A program made the translations under genes and the position numbers. This document shows positions 29,280 to 38,111 of a stretch of DNA of 64,000 nt, in pieces (the first letter of the stretch is position 1; each line of letters starts with the position of its first letter). The stretch comes from Pseudomonadales bacterium (lineage in GTDB: Bacteria > Pseudomonadota > Gammaproteobacteria > Pseudomonadales > Pseudohongiellaceae): contig WLWQ01000002.1 of assembly GCA_012103535.1 (NCBI GenBank), positions 124,001-188,000 of the forward strand. The letters run 5' to 3'. Below the pieces are notes generated by a model. The model was given only the letters and a program-made list of their open reading frames with translations, searched no databases and was not told the origin of the DNA.

Positions 29280-30713
29280 ATGAAATTCATCACCGGAAAA
29301 CACCTTTCACGCAGAGCTTTCATTGGCAGGATGGGCGCAGGTGTCGCGCTGCCTTTCCTCAGTGCCATGGTGCCGGCGGGGCGCGCATGGGCACAAAGTT
29401 CTAATGGTATGGCCAATGGTAATACACCCACAAGACTGGTTTGTATCGAAGAGTCTATGGGCTGTGCTGGCGGCAGTGACTGGGGCCATGGTAGAAACCT
29501 CTTTGCGCCTCAAGGTACTGGCAAAGATTTCATCATCGGCAATGACAGCCAGCTAAAACCACTGGAAGATTTTAGAGATTATCTCACCGTGGTGAGCTCC
29601 ACCGATTGCAATATGGCGAATCCATTCAATGCCGATCAAATCGGGGGCGATCACGATCGTTCCACCGCAGTATTTCTGACTCAAGCGATGCCTAAGCAGA
29701 CCCAAGGCTCTGATATGGAAATTGGTGTGTCGATTGATCAGTTACATGCGCAACGCTTTGGACAGGATACGGTACTGCCCTCATTAGAGCTGTGTATCGA
29801 AGAAATAGATCGCGGTGGCGGCTGTGCATACAACTACCATTGCGCATACACAACCTCGCTAGCCTGGGCCACTCCGCATCAACCACTTCCTGCCATTCGC
29901 GAACCCCGCGCCGTTTTTGAACGACTGTTTGGCGCGGGCGATTCCGAACAGGACAGAAGCGAAAGAAGAGCGACTGATAAAAGTATGCTCGATTGGATGC
30001 TGAACGAAGTGGAGAGATTAAGCTCAACATTGGGCGCTACGGACCGCGTTGCTCTCGACGAATACCTGCAACATATACGTGAGGTTGAGCGCAGGATTCA
30101 ATTAATGGAAGCGCGCAGTACTAGTGGTGGAAATGGAGGCATAGGAGAAAGCAGGGAAATGCCAGAGGCTCCATCTGGAATACCTGGGACTTGGGAAGAA
30201 CACATGGAGTTAATGTTTGATCTGCAAGTGCTGGCGCTGCAATCAGATATGACACGGGCGATCACTTTTAAAATCGGTTTCGATCAGTCCAACAGAACTT
30301 TTCCACAGAGTGGCACGAACAAATCTATTCACGGCGCTTCTCATCACGGCAATGTGCCGGATGACATTATGGACTTCCATAGAATCAATACTTATCGCAT
30401 GGGCGCAGTCGCTTACTTCCTGGATAAGATGAAGAATACGATTGATGGCGATGGCTCTTTGTTAGACAAAACCGCAATCGTTTGGGGTTCACCGATGGGA
30501 GATCCCAACTTACATAATCATATTAGGTGTCCGCTGTTATTGATGGGGCATGCGAATGGCGCCCTAGCAGGTAATAACCATGTTGCTGCTGCTGTTGGTA
30601 CACCAATGGCTAACGCGTTTGTCACACTCATGCAGGGTATGGGTCACGAATTGGACAGCTTCGGTGATAGTAATGGAGCTCTGGACTTGAAAGTGCAGGT
30701 CGGAGTTGCGTGA
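29280..30713 (+). CDS. DUF1552 protein with Tat signal
   Basis: A 477-residue protein. ATG 29280 has GGAG 10 bases upstream and starts a twin-arginine signal (SRRAFIGRMGAGVALPFLSAM), so it is exported folded, which often implies a cofactor. The body is DUF1552 of the sulfatase/DUF1501-like superfamily (GGDHDRSTAVFLT, SIDQLHAQRFG, HHGN). Its function is unknown; the family is almost always next to DUF1592 proteins, as here. Its TGA overlaps the ankyrin gene's ATG by one base. Confidence 0.9.
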   Translation: MKFITGKHLSRRAFIGRMGAGVALPFLSAMVPAGRAWAQSSNGMANGNTPTRLVCIEESMGCAGGSDWGHGRNLFAPQGTGKDFIIGNDSQLKPLEDFRDYLTVVSSTDCNMANPFNADQIGGDHDRSTAVFLTQAMPKQTQGSDMEIGVSIDQLHAQRFGQDTVLPSLELCIEEIDRGGGCAYNYHCAYTTSLAWATPHQPLPAIREPRAVFERLFGAGDSEQDRSERRATDKSMLDWMLNEVERLSSTLGATDRVALDEYLQHIREVERRIQLMEARSTSGGNGGIGESREMPEAPSGIPGTWEEHMELMFDLQVLALQSDMTRAITFKIGFDQSNRTFPQSGTNKSIHGASHHGNVPDDIMDFHRINTYRMGAVAYFLDKMKNTIDGDGSLLDKTAIVWGSPMGDPNLHNHIRCPLLLMGHANGALAGNNHVAAAVGTPMANAFVTLMQGMGHELDSFGDSNGALDLKVQVGVA

Positions 30714-32593
30714 TGAATTTGTATTCCCGACTGCGGATTACTTTGATTGGTCTGTTGTTTCTAATCGGAAGCACGGCAAGCATTGCGTCTGAATTAATTG
30801 ACGCGACTCGCGCTGGTGACATCGAAAAAGTTGCAATGCTGATCTCGGATGGTGCTGACTTGAATGAAGCAACAGGCGATGGAATGACAGCAGTTCATTG
30901 GGCCGCTCAATCAGGACAAGCGTCAATTCTGACTGCACTTGTAGATGCCGGTGCAAAGGTAAGTGCAACAACAAGAATTGGAAATTACACGCCTTTACAT
31001 TTGGCCAGTAGCCAGGCCAACGGCACGATGGTTGAAACGCTTTTGGCAGGAGGAGCAAACGTCAATGCAACGACTACTAATAGTCTTGTTACGGCTTTGC
31101 ATCTGGCTGCACAGACTGTTGGCGGTGCAGAATCAGTTAAGGTGCTCTTAGAGTTCGGTGCTGATCCAAACGCAATAGAAGGATCGTCAGGACAGACTCC
31201 GCTAATGTTTGCCGCTGCCAAGAATCGAGTCGAATCTGTCGAATTACTTTTAGCTGCAGGTGCAGACCCATCCATATCTACAACCGTTGTGGATGTATTA
31301 GAGGAAGTGTTTGCTGACAGGCAAGCTACTCGTTTCTTGCGGGAAGAACTCGCAGACTATTTAGATAACGACAACGCAATGGATGCGAGTAATGTAGAAG
31401 CAGTGCAGGCAGCGATCCAGGCACAGCGGGAATTTTTGCAATCCGGAGCAGCCTACCAAAATTTTAACGCGGAAGATTTAATCACGCTTCGACCGGATTA
31501 TCCCGAAGGACCAGATCTTCCCCGACCACCTTATCGTGAAACACTCGTGCGCACGACTGGCGGTATGACTGCCTTGTTGCATGCAGCAAGAGAGGGACAT
31601 ACGGAAGCAGCACTGGCTTTACTAGAAGGTGGTGCAGATGTAAATCAGGTGAGTGGCGATGAAACAAGTCCCTTGCTGATTGCGACGCTCAATGGACAAT
31701 TTGATGTAGCGCTGTTGTTGATTGAACGAGGCGCCGATCCTAATCTTGTGGCAAATTCCGATGGCGCAGGTCCGCTATTCGCAACGCTGCAAACACAATG
31801 GGCGCCTAAATCAAACTACCCCCAGCCCAGAGCGCAGGATTTACAGCAGACAGAATACATGGAAGTGGTGAATGCGTTATTGGAAGCTGGGGCCGATCCC
31901 AATGCGCGACTTAACACCCATCTCTGGTATTTTGAATATGGACTGACCAAGATTGGAACTGATCTAAAAGGAGCAACACCTTTCTGGCGTGCGGCATATG
32001 CGCAAGACATAGAGGTCATGAAGTTACTAACCAGCTACGGTGCCGATCCCAATATCCCAACCTCATGGCCGGCTCCGGAAATGCGAGAACGTCGACAGCA
32101 AGATGGAAGACAACAAGAAGATTCGGGTTTGCCGTATATTCCCACGGACGCTTTTAATGCATACCCGATACATGTGGCTGCAGGCGGTGGATTTACCGGC
32201 TTAGGTTCTTTCAGCGTTAGGAATGTACCTGAAAACTTTATACCTGCTGTTAAATATCTTGTAGAGGAACACGGCGTCGATGTGAATACCTTAGATTCCT
32301 GGGGCTTTACCGCGATGCATTATGCTGCAGCGAGAGGTGACAATGAGTTGATCCGGTATCTGGTGTCGCAGGGTGGTGATGTTTCTGTGATAACCCGGTT
32401 AGGTCAATCGACTGCTGATATAGCAAGGGGTGGTCGATCAGGATTCTTTACGAGAGTTGCTTATCCTGAGACTGAAAAGCTGTTACTAGAGTTGGGCTCC
32501 TCTCTGGAATGTCTCCATACGCATTTTTTGGATACCGGGGATTTTTGTGAATTGGCTGGGGTTGGGGATCCCTGGAATCCAAACTCCAACTAA
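30713..32593 (+). CDS. Exported ankyrin-repeat protein
   Basis: A 626-residue protein with a signal peptide (STASIAS) and about ten ankyrin repeats in two blocks. The first is residues 25-200 (GMTAVHWAAQSGQASILTAL, TPLHLASSQANGTMVETLL) and the second runs from about 285 to 600 (MTALLHAAREGHTEAALAL, MHYAAARGDNELIRYLVSQG), separated by a helical spacer. A C-terminal Cys pair (SLECLHTHFLDTGDFCEL) is present. It starts within the stop of the DUF1552 gene, so it is the third gene of that operon. Ankyrin arrays bind proteins; the partners here may be the two co-encoded proteins (inference). A GTG at 30710 is an alternative start. Confidence 0.88.
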   Translation: MNLYSRLRITLIGLLFLIGSTASIASELIDATRAGDIEKVAMLISDGADLNEATGDGMTAVHWAAQSGQASILTALVDAGAKVSATTRIGNYTPLHLASSQANGTMVETLLAGGANVNATTTNSLVTALHLAAQTVGGAESVKVLLEFGADPNAIEGSSGQTPLMFAAAKNRVESVELLLAAGADPSISTTVVDVLEEVFADRQATRFLREELADYLDNDNAMDASNVEAVQAAIQAQREFLQSGAAYQNFNAEDLITLRPDYPEGPDLPRPPYRETLVRTTGGMTALLHAAREGHTEAALALLEGGADVNQVSGDETSPLLIATLNGQFDVALLLIERGADPNLVANSDGAGPLFATLQTQWAPKSNYPQPRAQDLQQTEYMEVVNALLEAGADPNARLNTHLWYFEYGLTKIGTDLKGATPFWRAAYAQDIEVMKLLTSYGADPNIPTSWPAPEMRERRQQDGRQQEDSGLPYIPTDAFNAYPIHVAAGGGFTGLGSFSVRNVPENFIPAVKYLVEEHGVDVNTLDSWGFTAMHYAAARGDNELIRYLVSQGGDVSVITRLGQSTADIARGGRSGFFTRVAYPETEKLLLELGSSLECLHTHFLDTGDFCELAGVGDPWNPNSN

Positions 32594-32604
32594 GTATGGT
32601 AATA

Positions 32605-32623
32605 GGGGACAGACCACGTTTTC
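32605..32623 (+). repeat. REP-like half-site, ggggacagaccacg type
   Basis: ggggacagaccacgttttc. The same word lies at 34640 and, altered, at 34699, on either side of the STN/sigma operon. A gggatcagaaaattttgatct stretch with dyad symmetry follows at about 32638-32658. Confidence 0.5.
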
Positions 32624-32749
32624 TCGTTCGAATAAAAGGGATCAGAAAATTTTGATCTAATGAAACCATCGACGAAATCACAACTACTTTAGCCCCATTA
32701 GTTCGTTTATTTAAGAATAGGTGCTAGCCACAGCCCTGCATGGGCTGGT

Positions 32750-33217
32750 TTAGTTTTCCAGCAATACGTCCAGTAATTGGAAACTACGAATCTGTCGTTC
32801 ATCGTCCCTGTAAAATGCATAACTCTGGTCGCTGAAAGTGCTTTCCAATTCGGCATCGGTTACCAAAGTCACACCAATACTGCGGGTGGGAACATAGTCT
32901 ATCCTGGGTGACGCGCCTACATAATCCAGGTGAGGCGCGTTGCTGACTACGGTGAATCGAGCTGGAGTCGATTCCGGGGCTGTGGAGTTGGCTGCTCTTT
33001 CGATGGAAATGCCATCGTTCGTCGGCTGCGTAAGATAGATGAGTACGGCAAACACACCGATCGCCAAGGCCATGCTCCCTCGACCAAGTCGCCGTACCTG
33101 CTTGCGACGTTTAACTGCTCGCAGCATATGTTGCTGCAGATTCGATTCGGCCAGACTTGCGTCCTCATCGAACAGGTCACTGATCAGGTTATTTTGATTG
33201 TTATGCATTTTCTGCAT
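32750..33217 (-). CDS. Single-pass membrane protein, probable anti-sigma factor
   Basis: A 155-residue protein. Residues 1-40 are a polar cytoplasmic part (NLISDLFDEDASLAESNLQQ), followed by a basic stop and one membrane helix (SMALAIGVFAVLIYL) and a periplasmic tail of about 90 residues. It starts inside the 3' end of the ECF sigma gene (17-base overlap; an ATG at 33208 is also possible). Position and topology fit an anti-sigma factor, but no ZAS or FecR motif can be seen, so the call rests on context. Confidence 0.65.
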   Translation of the reverse strand: MQKMHNNQNNLISDLFDEDASLAESNLQQHMLRAVKRRKQVRRLGRGSMALAIGVFAVLIYLTQPTNDGISIERAANSTAPESTPARFTVVSNAPHLDYVGASPRIDYVPTRSIGVTLVTDAELESTFSDQSYAFYRDDERQIRSFQLLDVLLEN

Positions 33218-33899
33218 CTCCCACTAATAACTGTCGCAGTTTAGTCCGTGTCCGTGCCAGTTTAGACTCCACTGCTTTCTCCGTCAGTCCCAGGCACTGA
33301 GCAATCTGGCGGTAGCTGTACCCCTCAAAATATTTCTTTCTTACCAGACTCTGCTCGCTCTCGTCGAGGAGCATGAGCGCATCGTCCAGGCGCTGGATTT
33401 CAATGTGGCGTTCCGCAGGATTGTCGTTGACCTGTGCCTGCACAATGGTTTGCATGGCTTCTCGTAGCCGACTCAACCTGCGTTGCCGGCGATATAAATC
33501 CAGGTAAGCATTGCGTGCGATCACGCTTAGCCAGGCCCAGAGTTCATTCTCTTTGTTAAATACGCGGATGTGTTTGACAACTTGTTCCAGAGTGCGCTGC
33601 AAAGCTTCTTCGATGTGGTTGCTGTCTCCCTGGGACATCACACTCAGATAGGCCCAGAGGCGACGATAATAGAGTCTAAAGAACTGCTCGAAACTTGCAT
33701 CCTCAAGTCGCTTCATGCGGCGGGTCAGATCTGTGGTGTCAACTTCGGCAGCCAGAATCCCATCCTCAAGAGATTCATAACCTCCCGATCGTGATTTCTG
33801 GCCGTCTCGTCGTCTTTCGATGAGTTTGCCTCCGGTGTGAGTCTGCGTTCGGCCGTTAGTTGTCTGGTTGTACCAGGCCTGTTGCTCCCAGGCGATCAA
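33201..33899 (-). CDS. ECF-type RNA polymerase sigma factor
   Basis: Region 2 reads FEQFFRLYYRRLWAYLSVM, then WAWLSVIARNAYLDLYRRQ; region 4 reads LDESEQSLVRKKYFEGYSYR and then IAQCLGLTEKAVESKLARTR. Sigma regions 1.2 and 3 are absent, as in ECF sigmas. The reading frame opens with a TTG at 33899, inside the end of the STN gene; its first 60 residues are unlike the family, so the true start may be further in. It directs transcription of an unknown regulon, probably its own operon among others. It is flanked by overlapping STN and putative anti-sigma genes. Confidence 0.88.
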   Translation of the reverse strand: MIAWEQQAWYNQTTNGRTQTHTGGKLIERRRDGQKSRSGGYESLEDGILAAEVDTTDLTRRMKRLEDASFEQFFRLYYRRLWAYLSVMSQGDSNHIEEALQRTLEQVVKHIRVFNKENELWAWLSVIARNAYLDLYRRQRRLSRLREAMQTIVQAQVNDNPAERHIEIQRLDDALMLLDESEQSLVRKKYFEGYSYRQIAQCLGLTEKAVESKLARTRTKLRQLLVGDAENA

Positions 33900-34548
33900 G
33901 CAGTCCGCCGAAGGTTTCGCTGGTGCGTCGAGACTGCAGCGATTCCCGCAGCGTCTTTAATGTGTCCTCAGCGACTTCGACGTCATTGATGACGCCGGTA
34001 ATGATCAAAAGCTCGGTGCCCTCATGATACTGAAATTCGATATCGCTGTTACGTCCACCGGCTTGTGCATTTGCCTGAACCGTTGCATCGATAGCACTGG
34101 TGATTTCATCAACCGAGTAGCCTTCGCTATTGTTTTCACTAACCAATAAGTGTCCGAGGGCGAAAGGCTGTGCGGTCTTTTGCGAGCCATAGGGTTCCAG
34201 TACCCAGATTTTCTTGCCCGGGCCGGCAATCACGCTGCCATCTTCGGAGAGGATAGTGGGCATGCTCTGACCAGAGCTCTTCCAAGTAAACTGGGTCGGT
34301 GCCTGAGCGCCTATGATGCTGAGTGCGTCGAACAAACGATCCGGGGTGACATTGTCGAGTTTGATCGTGGGAATCTGAATGCCTTCGGCATTGGCAGGCA
34401 CCACCACGTTAATGCCCAAATCCATGAGGGTATCCATGAAATCGGCGACGCTACCCCCTTCGAAATCCACTTCGAATTCGAATGTTTGTTCCTGGGCCTG
34501 GGATGTCAGACAAAAGAAACTAATCAGTATTAGCAGGCTGGTTCTCAT
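33856..34548 (-). CDS. Exported STN/secretin-like-domain protein
   Basis: A 230-residue protein. ATG 34548 has AGAGGA upstream and gives a clean signal peptide (FFCLTSQAQ). Residues about 25-90 resemble the STN domain (VADFMDTLMDLGINVVV, LDNVTPDRLFDALSIIG), the short module found in secretins and in TonB receptors that signal to anti-sigma factors. Residues 130-200 resemble a secretin N1/NolW domain (FALGHLLVSE, LLIITGVINDVEVAEDTL). No barrel follows. It is the first gene of an operon with an ECF sigma factor and a membrane protein, which it overlaps. It may act as a periplasmic signal input (inference). Confidence 0.75.
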   Translation of the reverse strand: MRTSLLILISFFCLTSQAQEQTFEFEVDFEGGSVADFMDTLMDLGINVVVPANAEGIQIPTIKLDNVTPDRLFDALSIIGAQAPTQFTWKSSGQSMPTILSEDGSVIAGPGKKIWVLEPYGSQKTAQPFALGHLLVSENNSEGYSVDEITSAIDATVQANAQAGGRNSDIEFQYHEGTELLIITGVINDVEVAEDTLKTLRESLQSRRTSETFGGLLDRLGATGLVQPDN

Positions 34549-34639
34549 CGTTAGGGTCCTCTTTCTGCGGTGTTTAAAAGGAAAACGCCGGAATTGGAAA
34601 AATACCTCGATCGCACTAATAGAAGAGAAGGTGAAATAA

Positions 34640-34816
34640 GGGACAGACCACGTTTCCCCAAACACGTTGTTTAACAGATGATGCTCACAAGGAAAAAAGG
34701 GGACAGACTACGATTTTTTGCAATAAATGGGGATGGAGGAATTTAATTTTAATTATTTGGTCAGTTTTAAGTTAAAGGAGACGAAGGGATTTGTTTTTGT
34801 ACAATTGATCAAACAT
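34640..34816. repeat. Cluster of REP-like fragments upstream of the STN operon
   Basis: Contains gggacagaccacgtttccc (34640), ggggacagactacgattttt (34699), ggggatggaggaattta (34728) and ggagacgaaggga with ttgtttttgtacaattgatcaa ending at about 34812. The last piece matches one arm and the loop of the element at 49732. Fragments of at least two element types lie head to tail. Confidence 0.55.
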
Positions 34817-34843
34817 TAGATCCTCCGTCACCTTTAGATACTC

Positions 34844-35863
34844 CTATTGTTGTTCCGTCTCTAATCTGCGTGCTCCAGCGAGACTACCTGGCATGGAGTA
34901 ATTACCTTCGTGGCATGCATACTCATAGAGTTCACCATCTGAAGCATGAAAGCTGAGCTCTGCTGTCCAGGGTTGACTGTATAAGTCAGAATCTTCTACG
35001 GTAAATTGGTAAACAATTTCGGTATCTGAATAGCGGGTAAAACGCTCGGTTACTTTGCCATTTTTTGTGATAGCAGTGGAGCTTTGCTGCATTTGCTGAG
35101 GATTGACATTGATAGTTTCTACAATCAGCGCACCATCTTCGTACCAGCCTACGGAGTCTCCCATGTATTGTTGCAAGATCGCTGGTCGGCGATTGGCGCG
35201 GGCCTCGATGGCCGAACTAAAAGTTGGGATGATTCGTGCGTCATGTATTTGTTCCACCTCTATCATCACGTAGTCATCGGTTTGAACGAATTGATAAGTG
35301 TTGTTATAGAGTCCGCTTTGCATCGCCGGACCAGCTCTGCCTTCAGAAATAATACAACGTTCCGATAGGGGCAGGGCCTCGGGGCCGTCGGCGTTACCGA
35401 TGCCTGTCACGTAGCGACTGCCGAAATTTATGCGCTGAAAATCTGTGGTAGGGTTTTCCAGGCGCGGGACTTGTCCGTTCTCAGGATCGATTATGTAAGA
35501 GGTACGATACTCGCCCATGACCAGAGCAAGGTTAGAACCGGGATCGACCCAGAATTGATTGTACGCCCTGCTGCCGAAGTCATCCGCGCCCGCGGCAGGC
35601 GTGTTATTGACACCATCACCATCATCAAAGCCTCCCTCAACACCTCCAGTTGGTAAGCTGGCTGCAATGGTCGAGGCTTCCTGAGCTGACACCACCAGTG
35701 ATTCCATCCCTGGCCGGCGCGTGAGATTGGTTAGCGATGCATTGGACCAGACGCCTCCCAATTCGGGCCGCGCTGTGCTTTGGGCCTGGGCGAAAGAGCA
35801 TGCGAAAGCGGTGAAGAGCAGCAAACTTCCGATGCGGGCGGGTTGTTTTAGTAGAGTTGTCAT
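34844..35863 (-). CDS. Secreted YACHEGN-family protein, copy 3 (intact)
   Basis: A 339-residue protein from ATG 35863 (GAGGA upstream); a GTG at 35869 is an alternative. Signal peptide FACSFAQAQ. It has the same landmarks as the copies at 17880 and 20409: ELGGVWSNASLTNLTRRPG, YNQFWVDPGS, YRTSYIIDPENGQVP, LSERCI, GLYNNTYQFVQT, VEQIHDARIIP, WYEDGALIVETINV, VEDSDLYSQPW and EYACHEGNYSMPGSLAGARR. This is the most divergent copy, with an extra DDGDGVNNTP loop. Function unknown. It stands alone between REP-like elements. Confidence 0.85.
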   Translation of the reverse strand: MTTLLKQPARIGSLLLFTAFACSFAQAQSTARPELGGVWSNASLTNLTRRPGMESLVVSAQEASTIAASLPTGGVEGGFDDGDGVNNTPAAGADDFGSRAYNQFWVDPGSNLALVMGEYRTSYIIDPENGQVPRLENPTTDFQRINFGSRYVTGIGNADGPEALPLSERCIISEGRAGPAMQSGLYNNTYQFVQTDDYVMIEVEQIHDARIIPTFSSAIEARANRRPAILQQYMGDSVGWYEDGALIVETINVNPQQMQQSSTAITKNGKVTERFTRYSDTEIVYQFTVEDSDLYSQPWTAELSFHASDGELYEYACHEGNYSMPGSLAGARRLETEQQ

Positions 35864-36007
35864 TTGCACTGTCCTCGGGATTGGCCGACAGAGATTGGTT
35901 TCTGTGACTTCAAATGAGTTAAAGTAAATGTACTCTTTATTTACTAACTATTCGACATGGTGCTAGAGAAAATAAATCTGATCCCTTCTATTTATAGGAT
36001 GTGAATT

Positions 36008-36457
36008 ATGTTCCGACACTGCTTTGCCCTGATTCTGTCACTAATAATGTTACCGGCTTTATCCGCTGAAAATCCGGACGTTCGCGAGTTGATGACCGCA
36101 GAAGAGTTTGCTGCGTCTGGGCTAAGTCGTCTATCCAGTGAAGAAATTGAAGCTATAAACAGCTGGCTGGTGCGTTACACAGCTGATGATGCTGAAGAAT
36201 TTGCTAGTAGCAGCCCAGCAGTCCGAGAAATTAACAATGCGGACATAAGCAGCAAGATCGATGGAGAATTTAATGGCTGGAATGGTCCGACACGATTCCA
36301 CCTCCAGAACGGACAGATTTGGGAAACTAATAGTTCCAGAACCTACAGATACTCGGCATTAAATCCTGAAGTAGAGATTACCAGGTATTGGCCAGGTATA
36401 TATCGGATGCGGATTGTGGACACTGGCCAAACAATTCAGGTAAGGCGTGTTGAGTAG
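36008..36457 (+). CDS. Small exported protein of unknown function
   Basis: A 149-residue protein with a signal peptide (residues 1-19, PALSA|EN). Residues 28-55 are a helix (LMTAEEFAASGLSRLSSEEI), then a small beta domain with FNGWNGPTRFHLQNGQIWE and a tail ending IQVRRVE. This layout, a helix with LSxEE followed by a GWxGxTxFxLxNGQxW beta domain, is a recurring proteobacterial family without an assigned role. Just before it lies a REP-like half-site (aaataaatctgatccctt at 35970). Confidence 0.65.
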   Translation: MFRHCFALILSLIMLPALSAENPDVRELMTAEEFAASGLSRLSSEEIEAINSWLVRYTADDAEEFASSSPAVREINNADISSKIDGEFNGWNGPTRFHLQNGQIWETNSSRTYRYSALNPEVEITRYWPGIYRMRIVDTGQTIQVRRVE

Positions 36458-36487
36458 GTGAGACGCGACACTATACAAAGGAAGAAT

Positions 36488-36589
36488 GGGACACTAATAA
36501 AGTAGTTAAGTAGTGAAGGTTGCGGTAGTGCAGCATCAAGCTCTAATTCTTGCGCGTCGATTTTATTTTTCTATTTTATCAGTGTCCCC
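36488..36589. repeat. About 100-base inverted-repeat element (ggggacactgataa type)
   Basis: The left end gggacactaataaagtag and the right end ctattttatcagtgtcccc are inverted copies with two mismatches, about 65 bases apart. The same ends occur at 37688 and 39021. It has MITE/REPIN form, with no coding capacity. Confidence 0.65.
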
Positions 36590-36642
36590 TGATGTCTTCT
36601 GAGCCTTAGATGGGAAATAGCACTTCCTTGTGCTTGATTGGT

Positions 36643-37494
36643 CTAGTTTCTTTCTTGCGCATTTCCTTCCGCGGTAAAAGAATTAACTCCAATTACTGGC
36701 AACGTACTACTCGGTAACATAGTAGTAGGTAGCACTCCATTCCATCGTTCAGCCTGGACTAATGCAATCAACGAAGGGTTTTCTCGTAATGCTTGTCCTC
36801 TTGCATTAATCGCATCTGCTTCGGCTTGACCTTGCAACCTGATTTGCTCAGCGGCGGCATTGGCTTGAGTGACTACTATTTCTGCTTGCACTCGTTCCCG
36901 TTCTAAATTTTGCTGTATCCGCTGAACCTCTACTTCGGCAAGCATTCTGTCTTCAATGCTCTTCTCATAGGCATCAGAAAAATCAATTCCTTCGATCTGA
37001 AGAGTGTCTATGGTCACTGACCCAGAAACGGCGGCTTGGATAGCGCTAAACGCATCAACGTTTAGTCTCTCACGTTGCTGAATAGCGGCGACTGCATCAA
37101 ATCTGCTGAATACAGTTTTCACTTCTTCTTGTACTTGCGGCGACAGTAGTCGAGATTGCACACCGTCTTCACTACCATAGTTTTCGTATATCTGACCCAT
37201 TGATCCTGCGTTCATCCTGTAATTGACAGAGACAACCAAGTTTGCGGGCTGCTGGTCTTGAGAATAAACACTAGGTAGCTGATAGGTGGCTAACCGTGAT
37301 TGGGTAGACATCTTGACCACATTGTCAATAATCGGAATTTTGAAATGCAGTCCAGGGTCGCTCTCTTTCAAATAAGCACCGTTTCTTAAAACAACTCCGC
37401 GCTCTCCCTGGTCAATTGTGTACCAACTTCCAAATAGAATTGGGAAGGCTATTAAAACCACTAACAAACTTGTGATTATTAATTTGGTCTTCAT
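36643..37494 (-). CDS. SPFH/prohibitin-family membrane protein (HflC-like)
   Basis: A 283-residue protein from ATG 37494 with GGAG 11 bases upstream; the frame extends upstream to 37575, but without a site. One N-terminal membrane helix (LLVVLIAFPILFGSWYTI) is followed by an SPFH domain (ERGVVLRNGAYLKESDPGLHFKIP, shown as a landmark, near residues 30-60). A coiled coil rich in E, R, Q and A (residues about 170-240) follows, with a tail around GVLPTTMLPSS. Such proteins form oligomeric rings that organise membranes or regulate proteases. No hflK partner lies nearby. Confidence 0.88.
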   Translation of the reverse strand: MKTKLIITSLLVVLIAFPILFGSWYTIDQGERGVVLRNGAYLKESDPGLHFKIPIIDNVVKMSTQSRLATYQLPSVYSQDQQPANLVVSVNYRMNAGSMGQIYENYGSEDGVQSRLLSPQVQEEVKTVFSRFDAVAAIQQRERLNVDAFSAIQAAVSGSVTIDTLQIEGIDFSDAYEKSIEDRMLAEVEVQRIQQNLERERVQAEIVVTQANAAAEQIRLQGQAEADAINARGQALRENPSLIALVQAERWNGVLPTTMLPSSTLPVIGVNSFTAEGNAQERN

Positions 37495-37687
37495 GTTCAA
37501 TCTCCTTTTGGGGTTGTGTTGAAAAATATTCTGAAAGAATACATTACCATAACTAAGCGCGATAAGGGTGTTCAACTGACATTGAAAAAACGAGAAGATT
37601 TTGATATACTATCCGCTCTTCTGTTGTCTATTAAAGAAAGATAACTGCTACCTTATATACTTCTATTTCTCTTCCGACGAAGGAATA

Positions 37688-37793
37688 GGGGACACTGATA
37701 AGATTGTAAGTTAGCTGTTCGTTGCGTCACCCTGCACACTCTTTTTCAGTTCCCACTAGCACTGCATATTTTGTTATTTTTTCAGTGTTTTCT
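37688..37793. repeat. About 100-base inverted-repeat element, decayed
   Basis: The left end ggggacactgataagattg is well kept; the right end near 37774-37793 (gttattttttcagtgttttc) is degenerate. It ends 12 bases before the DUF2789 start codon and probably contributes to that gene's upstream region. Confidence 0.55.
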
Positions 37794-37805
37794 AAGAGGA
37801 ATCGC

Positions 37806-38039
37806 ATGCAACCTCTAGTTATCAAACTCGACACCTTGTTTCAACAACTTGGTTTATCCACTAAGGACCAAACGATTGACGATGCGATTTCGAATTTTCC
37901 AACTCTTGATCCTAACTTGGCGATTTATGACGCGCCATTCTGGGATAGCAGTCAGGCCGAGTTCTTGAAGTCTGCGATCCAGGAAGATTCCATTTGGAGC
38001 CACGCAGTTGAGAAGCTAGATTGCCTGTTAAGAAAATAG
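37806..38039 (+). CDS. DUF2789 family small protein
   Basis: A 77-residue cytosolic protein from ATG 37806, with GAGG 8 bases upstream; a longer frame to 37722 runs into a repeat. It matches DUF2789 along its whole length: LDTLFQQLGLSTKDQTIDDAI, then LAIYDAPFWDSSQAEFLKSA and a final W near ...SIWSHAVEKLDCLLR. The family is small, helical and of unknown function, common in gammaproteobacteria such as Pseudomonas and Halomonas, which supports the class-level placement of this DNA. Confidence 0.85.
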   Translation: MQPLVIKLDTLFQQLGLSTKDQTIDDAISNFPTLDPNLAIYDAPFWDSSQAEFLKSAIQEDSIWSHAVEKLDCLLRK

Positions 38040-38111
38040 TCCTGGTTTTGTAATATTGAATAATTGAATCTCATAATCCCCTGTTAAGTGAATAATAAAC
38101 GGAGATCTATA

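Noticed and set aside
35620-35640. His-tag-like run caccatcaccatcatc, possibly vector sequence
   Set aside because: It is the reverse strand of a DDGDGVNN loop in the YACHEGN copy 3 gene and lies inside an intact frame.
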